DNA of 9,910 nucleotides from CAVRGQ01 sp963720785 (GTDB lineage: Bacteria > Actinomycetota > Acidimicrobiia > IMCC26256 > DASPTH01), in NCBI GenBank assembly GCA_963720785.1, contig CAVRGQ010000010.1, forward strand, positions 1 through 9,910, in the 5' to 3' direction. The notes beneath the pieces are model-generated. The model saw only the letters and a program-made list of their open reading frames with translations, was not told the origin of the DNA and made no database searches. Positions 1 through 7,472 of the stretch are shown here, piece after piece; position 1 is the first letter of the stretch; each line of letters begins with the position of its first letter. The translations under genes were made by a program, and so were the position numbers.

Positions 1-2
1 GG

Positions 3-113
3 ACCCGCCGCCACGGTGCCCCGGAGCCCGCAGCCGACACGGCCGACAGCCCGGCGGGCCCGTCGACCGTCTCCGCCCTCACCCTGACGCCGGGCCCTGA
101 TTCCGGGGCCTGA
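3..113 (+). CDS. possible 3' end of an upstream gene (partial, unrecognised)
   Basis: The frame beginning at base 3 is open from the window edge to a TGA at 111-113. It encodes about 36 residues rich in Pro, Ala, Asp, Ser and Thr, with nearly all codons ending in G or C and few arginines, as expected of a real high-GC coding frame. The other two forward frames are also open for 80-100 bases but give arginine/proline-rich peptides typical of shadow frames. A strong hairpin starts 20 bases after this stop, which fits the end of a transcription unit. No domain is recognisable; it would be a disordered, low-complexity tail. Too little is present to name a function. Confidence 0.35.
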   Translation, partial: TRRHGAPEPAADTADSPAGPSTVSALTLTPGPDSGA

Positions 114-132
114 TTCCGGGGCCTGATTTCGG
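96..132. repeat. 13-bp tandem direct repeat, about 2.8 copies
   Basis: The unit CCTGATTCCGGGG occurs at 96-108 and exactly again at 109-121. A third, degraded copy at 122-132 has one T-for-C change. The array spans the stop codon of the putative upstream frame and ends just before the hairpin at 133-157. It could be slippage-derived or part of the 3' untranslated region. A related string, TGATTCCGG, also follows the stop codon of the last gene in the window (9808-9816). Confidence 0.7.
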
Positions 133-157
133 CCCCGGCCGTCCCCTGAGGCCGGGG
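133..157 (+). terminator. GC-rich hairpin, candidate terminator of the upstream unit
   Basis: CCCCGGCC at 133-140 is the exact reverse complement of GGCCGGGG at 150-157, giving an 8-bp all-GC stem around a 9-base loop. It lies 20 bases after the putative stop at 113 and about 10 bases before the next -10 box. There is no long T tract, which is common for hairpin terminators of high-GC actinobacteria. An alternative is a structure that acts on the downstream promoter. Confidence 0.5.
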
Positions 158-166
158 AGCGGGTGT

Positions 167-172
167 TAGCTT
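167..172 (+). promoter_or_regulatory. -10 box of a leaderless promoter for the GT39-like gene
   Basis: TAGCTT is followed by exactly 7 bases and then the ATG at 180. This spacing puts the transcription start at or next to the A of the start codon, so the mRNA would be leaderless. No Shine-Dalgarno sequence is placed to serve this ATG, which fits. The gene at 7473 has the same TAGCNT-7-ATG arrangement. No convincing -35 box is visible; CCTGAG at 145-150 is at about the right distance but a poor match. Confidence 0.5.
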
Positions 173-179
173 CCGTCCG

Positions 180-1807
180 ATGGAGGTCGTCTCGGACGTT
201 GAGCGGGACGCGCCCGACGACCGGGGCCACGGCGCCGGGAGCGGCGCGATCCCGCGTTGGGTGATCGTGCTCGGGGCGTTGGTGGTGGTGGCCGGCGTGG
301 TGTTGCGCTTCCTCACCCGCTCGCACCTCTGGCTCGACGAAGCGCTCACCGTCAACATCGCGAAGCTGCCCCTCGGCGACCTGCAGGCGGCGCTCAAGCA
401 AGACGGCGCGCCACCCCTCTACTACGTGCTCCTCCACGCCTGGTCGAGCGTGTTCGGCACCGGCGACGTCGCAGTGCGGGCCCTGGCCGGGATCATCTCC
501 GTCCTCACGCTGCCGGTGGTGTGGTTCTGTGGCCGCCGCCTCGGTCGTCCCGGCGCACCCGGACCGATCTCGGCCGACCCGCCGTCCGCTCGGCTCGCCG
601 CCGGCGTCGCCGTGGTGCTGCTGGCCGCGTCGCCGTTCGCGAACCGCTGACGGCACCGAGTCGCGGATGTACTCGCTGGTGATCCTGGAGATCGCGCTCG
701 GGTACCTCGCCCTGCGGCGGGTCTTCGAACGTCCGTCGCTCGGGCGCCTGGCGTGCGCGGCGCTGCTCGTCGCCGCCATGCTCTACACGCAGTACTGGAA
801 CATCTACCTCCTCATCGTCATCGGTGTGGCGATGCTGTGGCTGGCGTTCCGGGGCGCACCCCCGAGCAGAAGCGCGCCGCGCGCGGCATGGTCGTGGCGA
901 TGATCGCCGGGGGCATCATCTTCGCCCCGTGGCTCCCCACCTTCATGTACCAGCGCGCCCACACGGGCACACCGTGGGGCGACGGCCAGGTCCCCCTCGC
1001 CGCGTTCCCGCGTGGCCATGGAGCAGTTCGCGGGTGGCACGTCGCTGGTCCACGCGCCGGCGAGCTTCTTCTCCCTGCTCCTCTTCGCGCTGCTCCTGCT
1101 CGGCGGGTTCGGCGTCGCCACCAGCACCACCGGGATCGCGCTCGACGTGCGCACCCAGCCGATCGTCCGCTGGGAGTTCCTCACCGTGATCGTGGGGCTG
1201 GGCTTCGCGCTCACCGCCGCCTGGATCGGCAACAGCGCGTTCGACGGTCGCTACGCGTCCATTCGTGTTCCCGATCTTCATGTTCGTCGTCACGATGGGC
1301 GTGCTGTGCTTCGCGTCGATGCGCGTGATGGTGGGGGTCGTTGCGGTCGTCGTGATCCTCGGCTTCGCGGGCGCGGCCTACAACTTCAACGACCAGCGCA
1401 CGCAGGCCGCCGAGGTCGCGTCGGTCCTGAACACCGAGGCGAAGTCGGGCGACGTCGTGGTGTACTGCCCCGACCAACTCGGTCCGGCGGTGGACCGGTT
1501 GCTCGACCGCAAGGGGCTCACGCAGATCACGTACCCGAGCTTCGACTCGCCCGCACTGATCGACTGGGTCGACTACCGCGACAAGATCGCGGCCGCCGAC
1601 CCGTCCGAGTTTGCACAGCGAGTCGTCGACGAGACCGGCACCGACCACGCGGTCTGGTTCGTCTTCAACCCGGGGTACCAGAACTTCGATCAGCGCTGCC
1701 TGGCGCTCTTCAGCGCGCTCCAGGCGAAGTACCCCGGCGCGGTGGGGAAGGTCACGGCCTCCGAGTCGTTCTTCGAGGGTGACAACCTCACCCGTTTCGG
1801 CGGGTGA
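180..1807 (+). CDS. GT39/RgtA-D-like membrane glycosyltransferase, broken by four single-base indels
   Basis: This is a multispanning GT-C glycosyltransferase of the ArnT/PMT-like type. Such enzymes take a sugar from a polyprenyl phosphate donor at the outer membrane face. After a 26-residue hydrophilic N-terminus and a first membrane helix (about 27-45) comes LWLDEALT with the acidic pair D53-E54, the usual catalytic region of the family. It is followed by the APPLYYVLLHAW loop, a later ESRMYSL motif, further helices and RYAS near the last helices. A soluble domain of about 140 residues (from YNFNDQR) closes the protein. The frame changes near 649, 855, 1007-1009 and 1261 (three extra bases, one lost), so the gene reads as pieces 180-650, up to 903, up to 1328, up to 1782 and 1265-1807. 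Correcting all four gives 1,626 nt, exactly 541 residues plus stop, with no internal stop. ATG 180 is chosen because of the leaderless promoter in front of it. The sugar and acceptor are unknown; the AftD-like neighbour suggests envelope glycan assembly. Confidence 0.8.
648..651 (+). other. frame break 1 in the GT39-like gene (probable extra G at 649)
   Basis: TGAC stands where the family context predicts TAC. Removing G649 turns the premature TGA into a Tyr codon and joins ...SPFANR to YGTESRMYSLV, which restores the conserved E-S-R-x-Y-S region. The shift is from the frame of 180 to the frame of 652. Confidence 0.75.
853..860 (+). other. frame break 2 in the GT39-like gene (probable missing C near 855)
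   Basis: GGGGCGCACC would read through if it were GGGGCCGCACC. That gives LAFRGRTPEQKRAARGMVV and leads into the next membrane helix. Without the base, the frame ends at the stop at 901-903. Confidence 0.7.
1005..1012 (+). other. frame break 3 in the GT39-like gene (probable extra C in 1007-1009)
   Basis: The run TTCCCGCGTG would be in frame as TTCCGCGTG, reading AAFRVAMEQFAGGTS. The QFAGG region is what members of this family show at this place after the loop with GTPW. Confidence 0.7.
1258..1265 (+). other. frame break 4 in the GT39-like gene (probable extra A at 1261)
   Basis: TCCATTCGTG would be in frame as TCCTTCGTG, joining FDGRYAS to FVFPIFMFVV. This restores the R-Y-A-S-x-x-F-P signature that precedes the last membrane helices of the family. 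Confidence 0.75.
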
Positions 1808-1832
1808 CCGATCCTGCAATCGTGACCCGCTC

Positions 1833-1838
1833 TAACAT
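1833..1838 (+). promoter_or_regulatory. -10 box of a probable leaderless promoter for the aftD-like gene
   Basis: TAACAT lies 9 bases before the ATG at 1848, inside the 40-base gap after the stop of the preceding gene. There is no purine-rich ribosome-binding sequence; the bases before the ATG are CGGCGCGCC. The aftD-like gene may therefore have its own leaderless or near-leaderless transcript in addition to any read-through from upstream. Confidence 0.45.
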
Positions 1839-1847
1839 CGGCGCGCC

Positions 1848-4800
1848 ATGACCGCGTCCCGAGCCCTCGCGCCCGCGTCGCGCGGCATGCGCCGACTCGG
1901 GTACCTCGCGCTCGCGTTGCTGGCCTACGTGCCGGTCATGCTGAGCTCGCCGGGCCAGGTCGCCGCCGACACCAAGACCTACCTCTACCTCGACCCCGGC
2001 CGCCTGCTCTCGCGGGCGTCGTCGATGTGGGACCCGAACATCGGGCTGGGCACCGTCACCCACCAGAACATCGGCTACCTGTTCCCGATGGGCCCCTTCT
2101 ACTGGGTCAACCACATGGCCGGGGTGCCCGCGTGGGTGTCGCAGCGGTTGTGGCTCGGATCCATCTACTTCGTCGCCGCGCTCGGCGTGCTGTTCCTCCT
2201 GCGGACGCTGAAGGTGCGCGGCGCAGGCGTACCCGTCGCGGCGCTGGCGTTCATGCTGACGCCGTACACGCTCGACTTCGCGTCGCGGATCTCGGTGATC
2301 CTGCTGCCGTTCGCCGGGCTGCCGTGGCTGCTCGCGATCACCATTCGCGCGTTGCGCGACGACCGCGGGTGGATGTACCCGGCGATCTTCGCGTTCGTCG
2401 TACAGGTGATCGGCGGGGTGAACGCGACCGCGCTCGTGTTCGCGGGCGTCGCGCCGATCCTCTGGATCATCTTCGCGATCTGGGTCGATCGCGAGATCTC
2501 GTTCCGCCGCGCGTTCGCGGTGGTGGTGAAGATCGGGGGGTTGACGCTCGCCGCTGTCGGCGTGGTGGATCGCGGGCCTGTCGTTGCAGGGCGGGTACGG
2601 GCTCAACGTCCTGAAATTCACCGAGACCCTCGAGGTCGTCTCCCAGGCGTCACTGCCGGGCGAGGTGCTCCGCGGGCTCGGCTACTGGTTCTTCTACGGC
2701 CGCGACAAACTCGGCCTCTGGACCGAGTCCAGCTACGACTACATGGCGCGGCCACTCATCATCTCGGTGAGCTTCGCCATCCCCGTGCTCGCGATGTGCT
2801 CGCGCCGCGCTGGTGCGGTGGCGCCACCGCGCCTACTTCGTGATCCTGGCGCTCGTCGGTGTGGTGATCTCCGTCGGCGCCCACCCCTACGGCGACCCGT
2901 CCACGCTCGGCGGGCTCTTCAAGTCGTTCGCGGAGTCGTCGTCGTTCGGCCTGGCGCTGCGCAGTACCGGGCGCGCCGTCCCACTGGTCGCGCTCGGGTT
3001 CGCCGTGCTGCTCGGCGTGGGGGTGAGCGCGCTCGCGGAGCGGTGGTCGGCGAGCGGGCACTCGCTGCGGGGTCTGGTGCTCGCGGGCCTGCTCATCGCG
3101 CTCGGTGATCGCGAACATGCCCGCCATCGGGCAGGGGTCGTTCTACGGCGAGAACCTGCTGCGCGACGAGAACATCCCCGACTACTGGACCCAGGCCATC
3201 GCCGCGATGGACAAAGGGTCGCACCAGACCCGCGTGCTCGAGTTGCCCGGCGCCGACTTCGCGTCGTACCGCTGGGGCAACACCGTCGACCCGATCACGC
3301 CCGGCCTCATGGACCGGCCCTACGTGGCGCGCGAGCTGATCCCCTGGGGCTCACCCGCGTCGGCCGACCTGCTCAACGCGCTCGACCGGCGGATCCAGGA
3401 GGGCGTCCTCGACCCGAACGCGCTCGTGCCGATCGCCCGCATCCTGAACGCGGGCGACATCGCGTACCGCGCCGACCTCGCCACCGACCGCTTCGACCTG
3501 GTGCGCGCCGTCCCGCTGTGGGAGTTGCTGCAGTCCACCCCCGGGCTCGGGAAGCCGCGGACCTTCGGCACGTCGCTCGGCAACCCACTCCAGCTCACCC
3601 AGCACGACGAGATCGAGCTGGCGATGCCCCCGAACGCGGTCGACCCGCCGCCGGTGTCGCTGTGGAAGGTCGAGGGCACCGGCGACATCGTGCGGTCCAC
3701 GCCGAGCGCGGCGCCGTTGATCGTGTCGGGTGACGGCGAGGGCCTCGTAGACCTCGCGGCGATCGGGGCGCTCGACGGCGGCAACATCATCCTCTACTCG
3801 GGTACCTTCGCCGGCACCCCCGCGAAGCTGAAGTCGCAGATCGCGCGCGAGGGCTCGGTGCTCGTCGTCACCGACACCAACCGCAAGCGCGGCCGGCGGT
3901 GGGGTGCGATCAAGGACGTCGAGGGCGCCACCCAGCGCGCCGACGAGACCGCGTTGACCAAGGACGAGAGCGACGCGGAACTCGACCTGTTCCCCGACGC
4001 CGGCACTTCGTCGCAGACGGTGGTGGTGAGCCCCGGCGCGCAGGTGAGCACCACGCGCTACGGCAACAAGATCACCTACTGGCAGGAGCAGCGCGGCTCG
4101 CGTGCGTTCGACGGCGACCTGTCGACGGCGTGGCAGTTCGGCACCCACGACACCGTGTCGGGCGAGCGCCTGCGCCTCGACCTCGACTCGCCGATCACCA
4201 CCGACCACGTGAACCTCGTGCAGCGGCTCACCGGCGACAACGCCCGCTACATCACGCAGGCCACACTCACCTTCGACGGCGGCGACCCGGTGACCGTGCA
4301 GCTGGACAACTCGTCGCGCACGCCCGACGGCCAAACGGTGCAGTTCCCGACGCACACCTTCTCGCGCATGGAGGTGCGCGTCGACGACACCAACGTCGGC
4401 GATGACCTCAGCGGTCCGGTGAACAACGTGGGCTTCGCCGAGATCCGCGTGCGCGACGACGCACCCGGCGCGACCGACGTGCGGGTGGACGAGATCGTGC
4501 GCATGCCCACCGACCTCGTGCGCGCCGCGGGCAGCAGGCGGCCGGACGCACCCTGCTCTACTCGATGAGCCGGTCGCGCACGATCGTGGTGCCGCCGCGC
4601 ACCGCGCAGGACGAACCCGCCCTCGTGCGCGAGTTCGACGTGCCCGACGCGCGCACCTTCGGCAGCGGCGGCACCGTGCGGCTCGCCACTGCCGCGCCGG
4701 GCGAGGTCACCGACTCCGTGCTCGGCATCCCCGACGCCGCGCAGGGTGGCATCACCGCGACGGCGTCGAGCCAGCTCGCCGGCACCGTCACCCAGCGGCC

Positions 4801-6385
4801 TTCGCAGGTGCTCGACGGCGACACCACCACGTTCTGGAGCAGCGAGTTCGGGCCGCAGGAGGGCCAGTGGATCGACGTGCGCACCGCGGCGCCGGTCACC
4901 TTCGACCACCTCGACCTGCAGGTCGTGGCCGACGGCTTCCACTCGGTGCCCACCCAGGTGCGCGTCGACGCCGGGGGAGAGTCCCGCACCGTCGACCTGC
5001 CCGCGGCCACCGACGGCGCCAAGCGCAACTCCGTGACGAGCGTGCCGGTGTCGTTCGCACCGCTCACCGGCAGCGACGTGCGCGTCACTGTCACCAAGGT
5101 GCGACCGGTCGAGACGACCGAGTACCACGAGCTCACGCCGATCACGATGCCGGTCGCGATCGCGGAGCTCGGCCTGCCGGGTGTGCTGCGCCCCGCGGTG
5201 GCGGCGACGCTGCCGGCCGAGTGCCGGAGCGACCTCCTCACCCTCGACGGTGCGCCGGTCGCCGCCCGCCTCGTGGGCGCGTCGGCCGACGCGGTGGCGG
5301 GCAAGCCGGTCGACCTCGAGCTGTGCACCCCCGAAGTCGCGCTCGACGCGGGCACCCACACCATCCGCTCGGCGCCCGGCACGGTGACCGGTATCGACGT
5401 CGACACCCTGGTGCTCGGGTCCGCGCCCGGCGGCGCCGCGCTCACGCTCGGCCCCGGTGGGCAGGTGCCCCCCTCCGCGTTGACCATCCCGGCCACCGCG
5501 GTCGCCGCCACCCCGAAGGTGAAGGTCACCGACAACGGCCGCACCAAGATCCAGGTGCAGGTGACCGGCGCCGAGAAGGGCACGCCGTTCTGGATGGTGC
5601 TCGGTCAGAGCAACAACGCGGGCTGGCAGGCGAGCGTCGCCGGGAACGACATCGGCGGCTCCACGCTGGTCGACGGCTACGCGAACGGCTGGCTCGTGCG
5701 CCCACCCTCGTCGAACTTCACGATGACCCTCGAGTGGAAGCCGCAGCAGCGCGTGTGGATCGCACTGGTGATCTCGGGCATCACCCTGCTGGTGTGCCTG
5801 GTGCTCGTGCTGGTGCAGCGCCGCCGCTCGCGTGAGCGCCTGCGCGTCGCCGCGGCGCGTGACGAGGCCCCGGTCGTTGGGTCACCCTTCGTTGCCGCGG
5901 GCGGCGCGCCGGGCACGGTCGCCTCGGTGGTCACCGCGCTCGCGGCCGGGTTCGTCGCGGGCTTCGTGTCACGGTGGTGGATCGGCGCAGTGGCCGCGGT
6001 GCTCGTGTTCGCGGTGGCGCGCTGGCCGAGGATCCGCCCAGCCCTCACCATCGGCGCGCCCGCCGCGCTCGCGCTCGTCGGCCTCTTCACCGCGGTGCAG
6101 CAGTACCGCCACAAGTACTTCCCCACGTTCGAGTGGCCGAAGCACTTCGACCGCGTGAACGACCTCGCGTGGTTGGCGATCGTCCTGCTCGCGTGCGACG
6201 CAGTCGTCGAGATCCTGCGCACGCGAGGCCGCGCGCGTGCTGCCCTGAACGACGATGGCGACGGCGGTGACGACGTGGCGGTGGACGAGCCCGATGCGCC
6301 CGATCAGCCCGATCAGGGAGATCAGGGAGCGCCGAGCGACGGCGTCCAGCCGCCCGACACACCGGCGACGGTGCCCGCGCGCTGA
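1848..6385 (+). CDS. AftD-like alpha-(1->3)-arabinofuranosyltransferase (DUF3367), broken by four single-base indels
   Basis: AftD is a very large GT-C enzyme that adds arabinofuranose from decaprenylphosphoryl-arabinose to arabinan outside the membrane in mycobacteria. The hallmark N-terminal loop VAADTKTYLYLDPGRLL (acidic D41) follows helix 1, with GYLFPMGPFYW next. Later come WWIAGLSLQGGYG, SVGAHPYGDPS (HPY about 345) and GLALRSTGRAVPL, all typical of the family. Two beta-sandwich, discoidin (F5/8 type C)-like modules follow, at about 735-866 (RAFDGDLSTAWQ) and 965-1110 (QVLDGDTTTFW). Then come the NAGWQASV segment, membrane helices from about 1302 to 1450, and an acidic Asp/Pro/Gln tail. 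Frame breaks near 2553, 2797, 3104 and 4535 split it into pieces ending at 2843, 3108, 3733, 4568 and 6385. Correcting them gives 1,511 residues, somewhat longer than the roughly 1,400 of mycobacterial AftD. ATG 1848 is chosen for its -10 box and position before helix 1. The family call is firm. The exact linkage is not, since the host may lack classical arabinogalactan. Confidence 0.85.
2545..2561 (+). other. frame break 1 in the aftD-like gene (probable extra G near 2553)
   Basis: A TGA at 2542-2544 in the downstream frame puts the shift after 2544. Dropping G2553 gives LTLALSAWWIAGLSLQGGYG, which matches the conserved WW-x-x-G-L-x-x-Q-G segment of AftD proteins. Uncorrected, the first frame runs on as arginine-rich shadow sequence to 2843. 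Confidence 0.7.
2794..2812 (+). other. frame break 2 in the aftD-like gene (probable extra base near 2797)
   Basis: The upstream frame reads IPVLAM and then turns to shadow sequence. Removing one base, for example T2797, gives LAMARAALVRWRHRAYFVI, so a cytoplasmic RWRHRAY loop leads into the next helix. The exact base cannot be fixed within this interval. Confidence 0.65.
3101..3107 (+). other. frame break 3 in the aftD-like gene (probable extra G at 3104/3105)
   Basis: CTCGGTGATC would be in frame as CTCGTGATC, giving LLIALVIANMPAIGQG and joining the last helix of the N-terminal block to the ENIPDYW region. A doubled G fits a one-base run-length error. Confidence 0.7.
4530..4540 (+). other. 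frame break 4 in the aftD-like gene (probable missing base near 4535/4536)
   Basis: Adding one base between AGC and AGG restores AAGSQAAGRTLLYSMSRSRT, leading on to the second discoidin-like module. Without it the frame stops at 4566-4568. The final 606-codon piece starting at 4565 is a frame remnant, not an independent gene: its first residues lie inside a beta-strand-rich extracellular region and it has no signal peptide. Confidence 0.7.
6302..6325. repeat. three GATCAG copies with 9-bp period in the aftD-like 3' end
   Basis: GATCAG occurs at 6302, 6311 and 6320, each nine bases apart. On the plus strand it encodes the DQP-DQG-DQG tail of the AftD-like protein. The third copy contains, on the minus strand, the TGA stop codon (6322-6324) of the convergent GH43 gene. 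It is probably low-complexity tail sequence that has grown by slippage. Confidence 0.6.
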
Positions 6386-7362
6386 CCGCCCTCACCGCCG
6401 GCGGGGTACGACGCGTACACCGCTTTGGTGGAGCCGTCGAAGGCGGTGAAGAACGACAGGCCACCCGTTCCGGTGCGACCGTTGCCCGAGGCGAGCCACG
6501 GGCCGTTGCCGTTGCCCACGCAGAGGCCGACGGGCGTGGAGCAGCGGGCCAGACCGGTCGAGTAGCCGGCGGTCCACCAGTCACCCGCGGAGTACGACAA
6601 GAGGTAGGTACCGGTCGCGCTGTCGTAGGTCATCGACGGGTTCTCGATGAACCGACCTTCCCACGGGAAGTGCTTGCCGTACACGGCGAAGGGGAAGAAG
6701 CCCGCCGCGCCGTTGCCGTCGCGCCACGCGTCGGCGTTGCCGTCGAGGGTGAACACGTAGATCGGGCTCTCGGTGTTGCCGAACGCGGCGTAGAGGTACC
6801 AGTTGCCGTCGGGCGCCTGGAAGAGGTTCGGGTCGAGCGCGCCGCCGGTGCCGCCGAGGCCGCAGCTGAACGGGTACGGCTCGGCCACGAACGGCCCGAG
6901 AGGGCTGCTCGACGTGGCCCGGCCGATGCACGTGTCGTTGTTCGGGTCGGGCGGGTTGATCCGGTGGGCGGCGAAGAACATCACGTAGCCCGACGGCAGA
7001 TGGGCCACCGTCGGGGCCCAGATCACGTCGTTGACGGCCCACGCCGGACGGCTGGGCATCGCGTTCTTCTGGCCGAAGAACCACGGGTTCGCGCCCACGA
7101 CCTGGGTGAGGGAGTCGACCTGGTTGACGGGCACCCGGTAGGTGGTGTTCGACCCGTACACGTAGTAGTGCCCGCCGTCGGGCATCACGAACGGGTCACC
7201 GAGGTTCGGGCCCCACTGGGGCGCGGCCGCGGACTGGGAGCCCACGGAGCCGAGCGGTGGCGGGGGCTTGCAGCCGGTGGCGACGATCGCGACTGCCGCA
7301 ACTGCGGCGAGGAGCGCAGTGATCCGCCGGCGACGTGTGCTCGCTCGTGGCTGTCGGCGCAT
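6322..7362 (-). CDS. GH43-type glycoside hydrolase lipoprotein (first copy)
   Basis: This is a secreted, probably membrane-anchored glycosidase of 346 residues. A basic N-terminus and hydrophobic stretch (14-29) lead to a lipobox-like VATGC with Cys31, followed by a proline-rich linker. The catalytic module has the five-bladed-propeller features of clan GH-F/GH43. D56 in LGDPFV is the likely general base, D177 in GALDPN the pKa modulator and E240 in RFIENPSM the general acid; all three are present. WAPTV (115-119) and DGNWYLYAA are also typical. Cysteines at 145/167 and in ARCSTPVGLC match positions in the second GH43 gene, suggesting two disulfides. Family members act on alpha-L-arabinofuranosides, arabinan or beta-xylosides; the true substrate here is unknown. 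ATG 7362 has GGAG four bases upstream. Its last 64 bases overlap the convergent aftD-like 3' end, so no separate terminator fits between them. Confidence 0.85.
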   Translation of the reverse strand: MRRQPRASTRRRRITALLAAVAAVAIVATGCKPPPPLGSVGSQSAAAPQWGPNLGDPFVMPDGGHYYVYGSNTTYRVPVNQVDSLTQVVGANPWFFGQKNAMPSRPAWAVNDVIWAPTVAHLPSGYVMFFAAHRINPPDPNNDTCIGRATSSSPLGPFVAEPYPFSCGLGGTGGALDPNLFQAPDGNWYLYAAFGNTESPIYVFTLDGNADAWRDGNGAAGFFPFAVYGKHFPWEGRFIENPSMTYDSATGTYLLSYSAGDWWTAGYSTGLARCSTPVGLCVGNGNGPWLASGNGRTGTGGLSFFTAFDGSTKAVYASYPAGGEGGQRAGTVAGVSGGWTPSLGAP

Positions 7363-7366
7363 GGGG

Positions 7367-7370
7367 CTCC
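7367..7370 (-). promoter_or_regulatory. possible ribosome-binding site of the minus-strand GH43 gene
   Basis: On the minus strand GGAG is followed by CCCC and then ATG (7362-7360). The 4-base spacing is short but usable. It supports this start, and the gene differs from its leaderless neighbours in having a leader. Confidence 0.35.
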
Positions 7371-7384
7371 GTCCGCGGTCCGTC

Positions 7385-7394
7385 GTCGATCGAC
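7385..7394. promoter_or_regulatory. 10-bp palindrome in the divergent intergenic region, possible operator
   Basis: GTCGATCGAC is a perfect palindrome in the 110-base gap between the divergent GH43 gene (start 7362) and the mannosyltransferase gene (start 7473). A regulator bound here could affect both genes. Ten-base palindromes arise by chance about ten times per 10 kb, so only its position recommends it. Confidence 0.2.
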
Positions 7395-7438
7395 CGTCCG
7401 TGCGTTCTCCCCTGGGATCGGCAGGGGGCGGTGTGCCC

Positions 7439-7465
7439 TTGAGCCGGGCCCGGTACCGCTAGCCT
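7439..7465 (+). promoter_or_regulatory. leaderless promoter of the PIG-V-like gene
   Basis: The -10 box TAGCCT (7460-7465) is followed by 7 bases and the ATG at 7473, the same geometry as in front of the gene at 180. A possible -35 box TTGAGC lies at 7439-7444, with a short 15-base spacer. No Shine-Dalgarno sequence precedes the ATG. Confidence 0.5.
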
Positions 7466-7472
7466 CCCGGCG

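Noticed and set aside
649..4536. Programmed ribosomal frameshifting as the cause of the frame changes.
   Set aside because: Eight shifts in both directions at unrelated sequences, without slippery heptamers or a shared downstream structure, do not fit a programmed mechanism.
3351..5583. Several long minus-strand open frames (3351-4355, 4247-5359, 4558-5583) opposite the aftD-like gene.
   Set aside because: They have shadow-frame composition and no recognisable domain, while the plus strand reads as conserved AftD sequence across the whole stretch.
4565..6385. The intact 606-codon frame treated as a separate gene.
   Set aside because: It begins in the middle of the AftD extracytoplasmic region, has no signal peptide, promoter or ribosome-binding site, and joins the preceding frame after a one-base correction.
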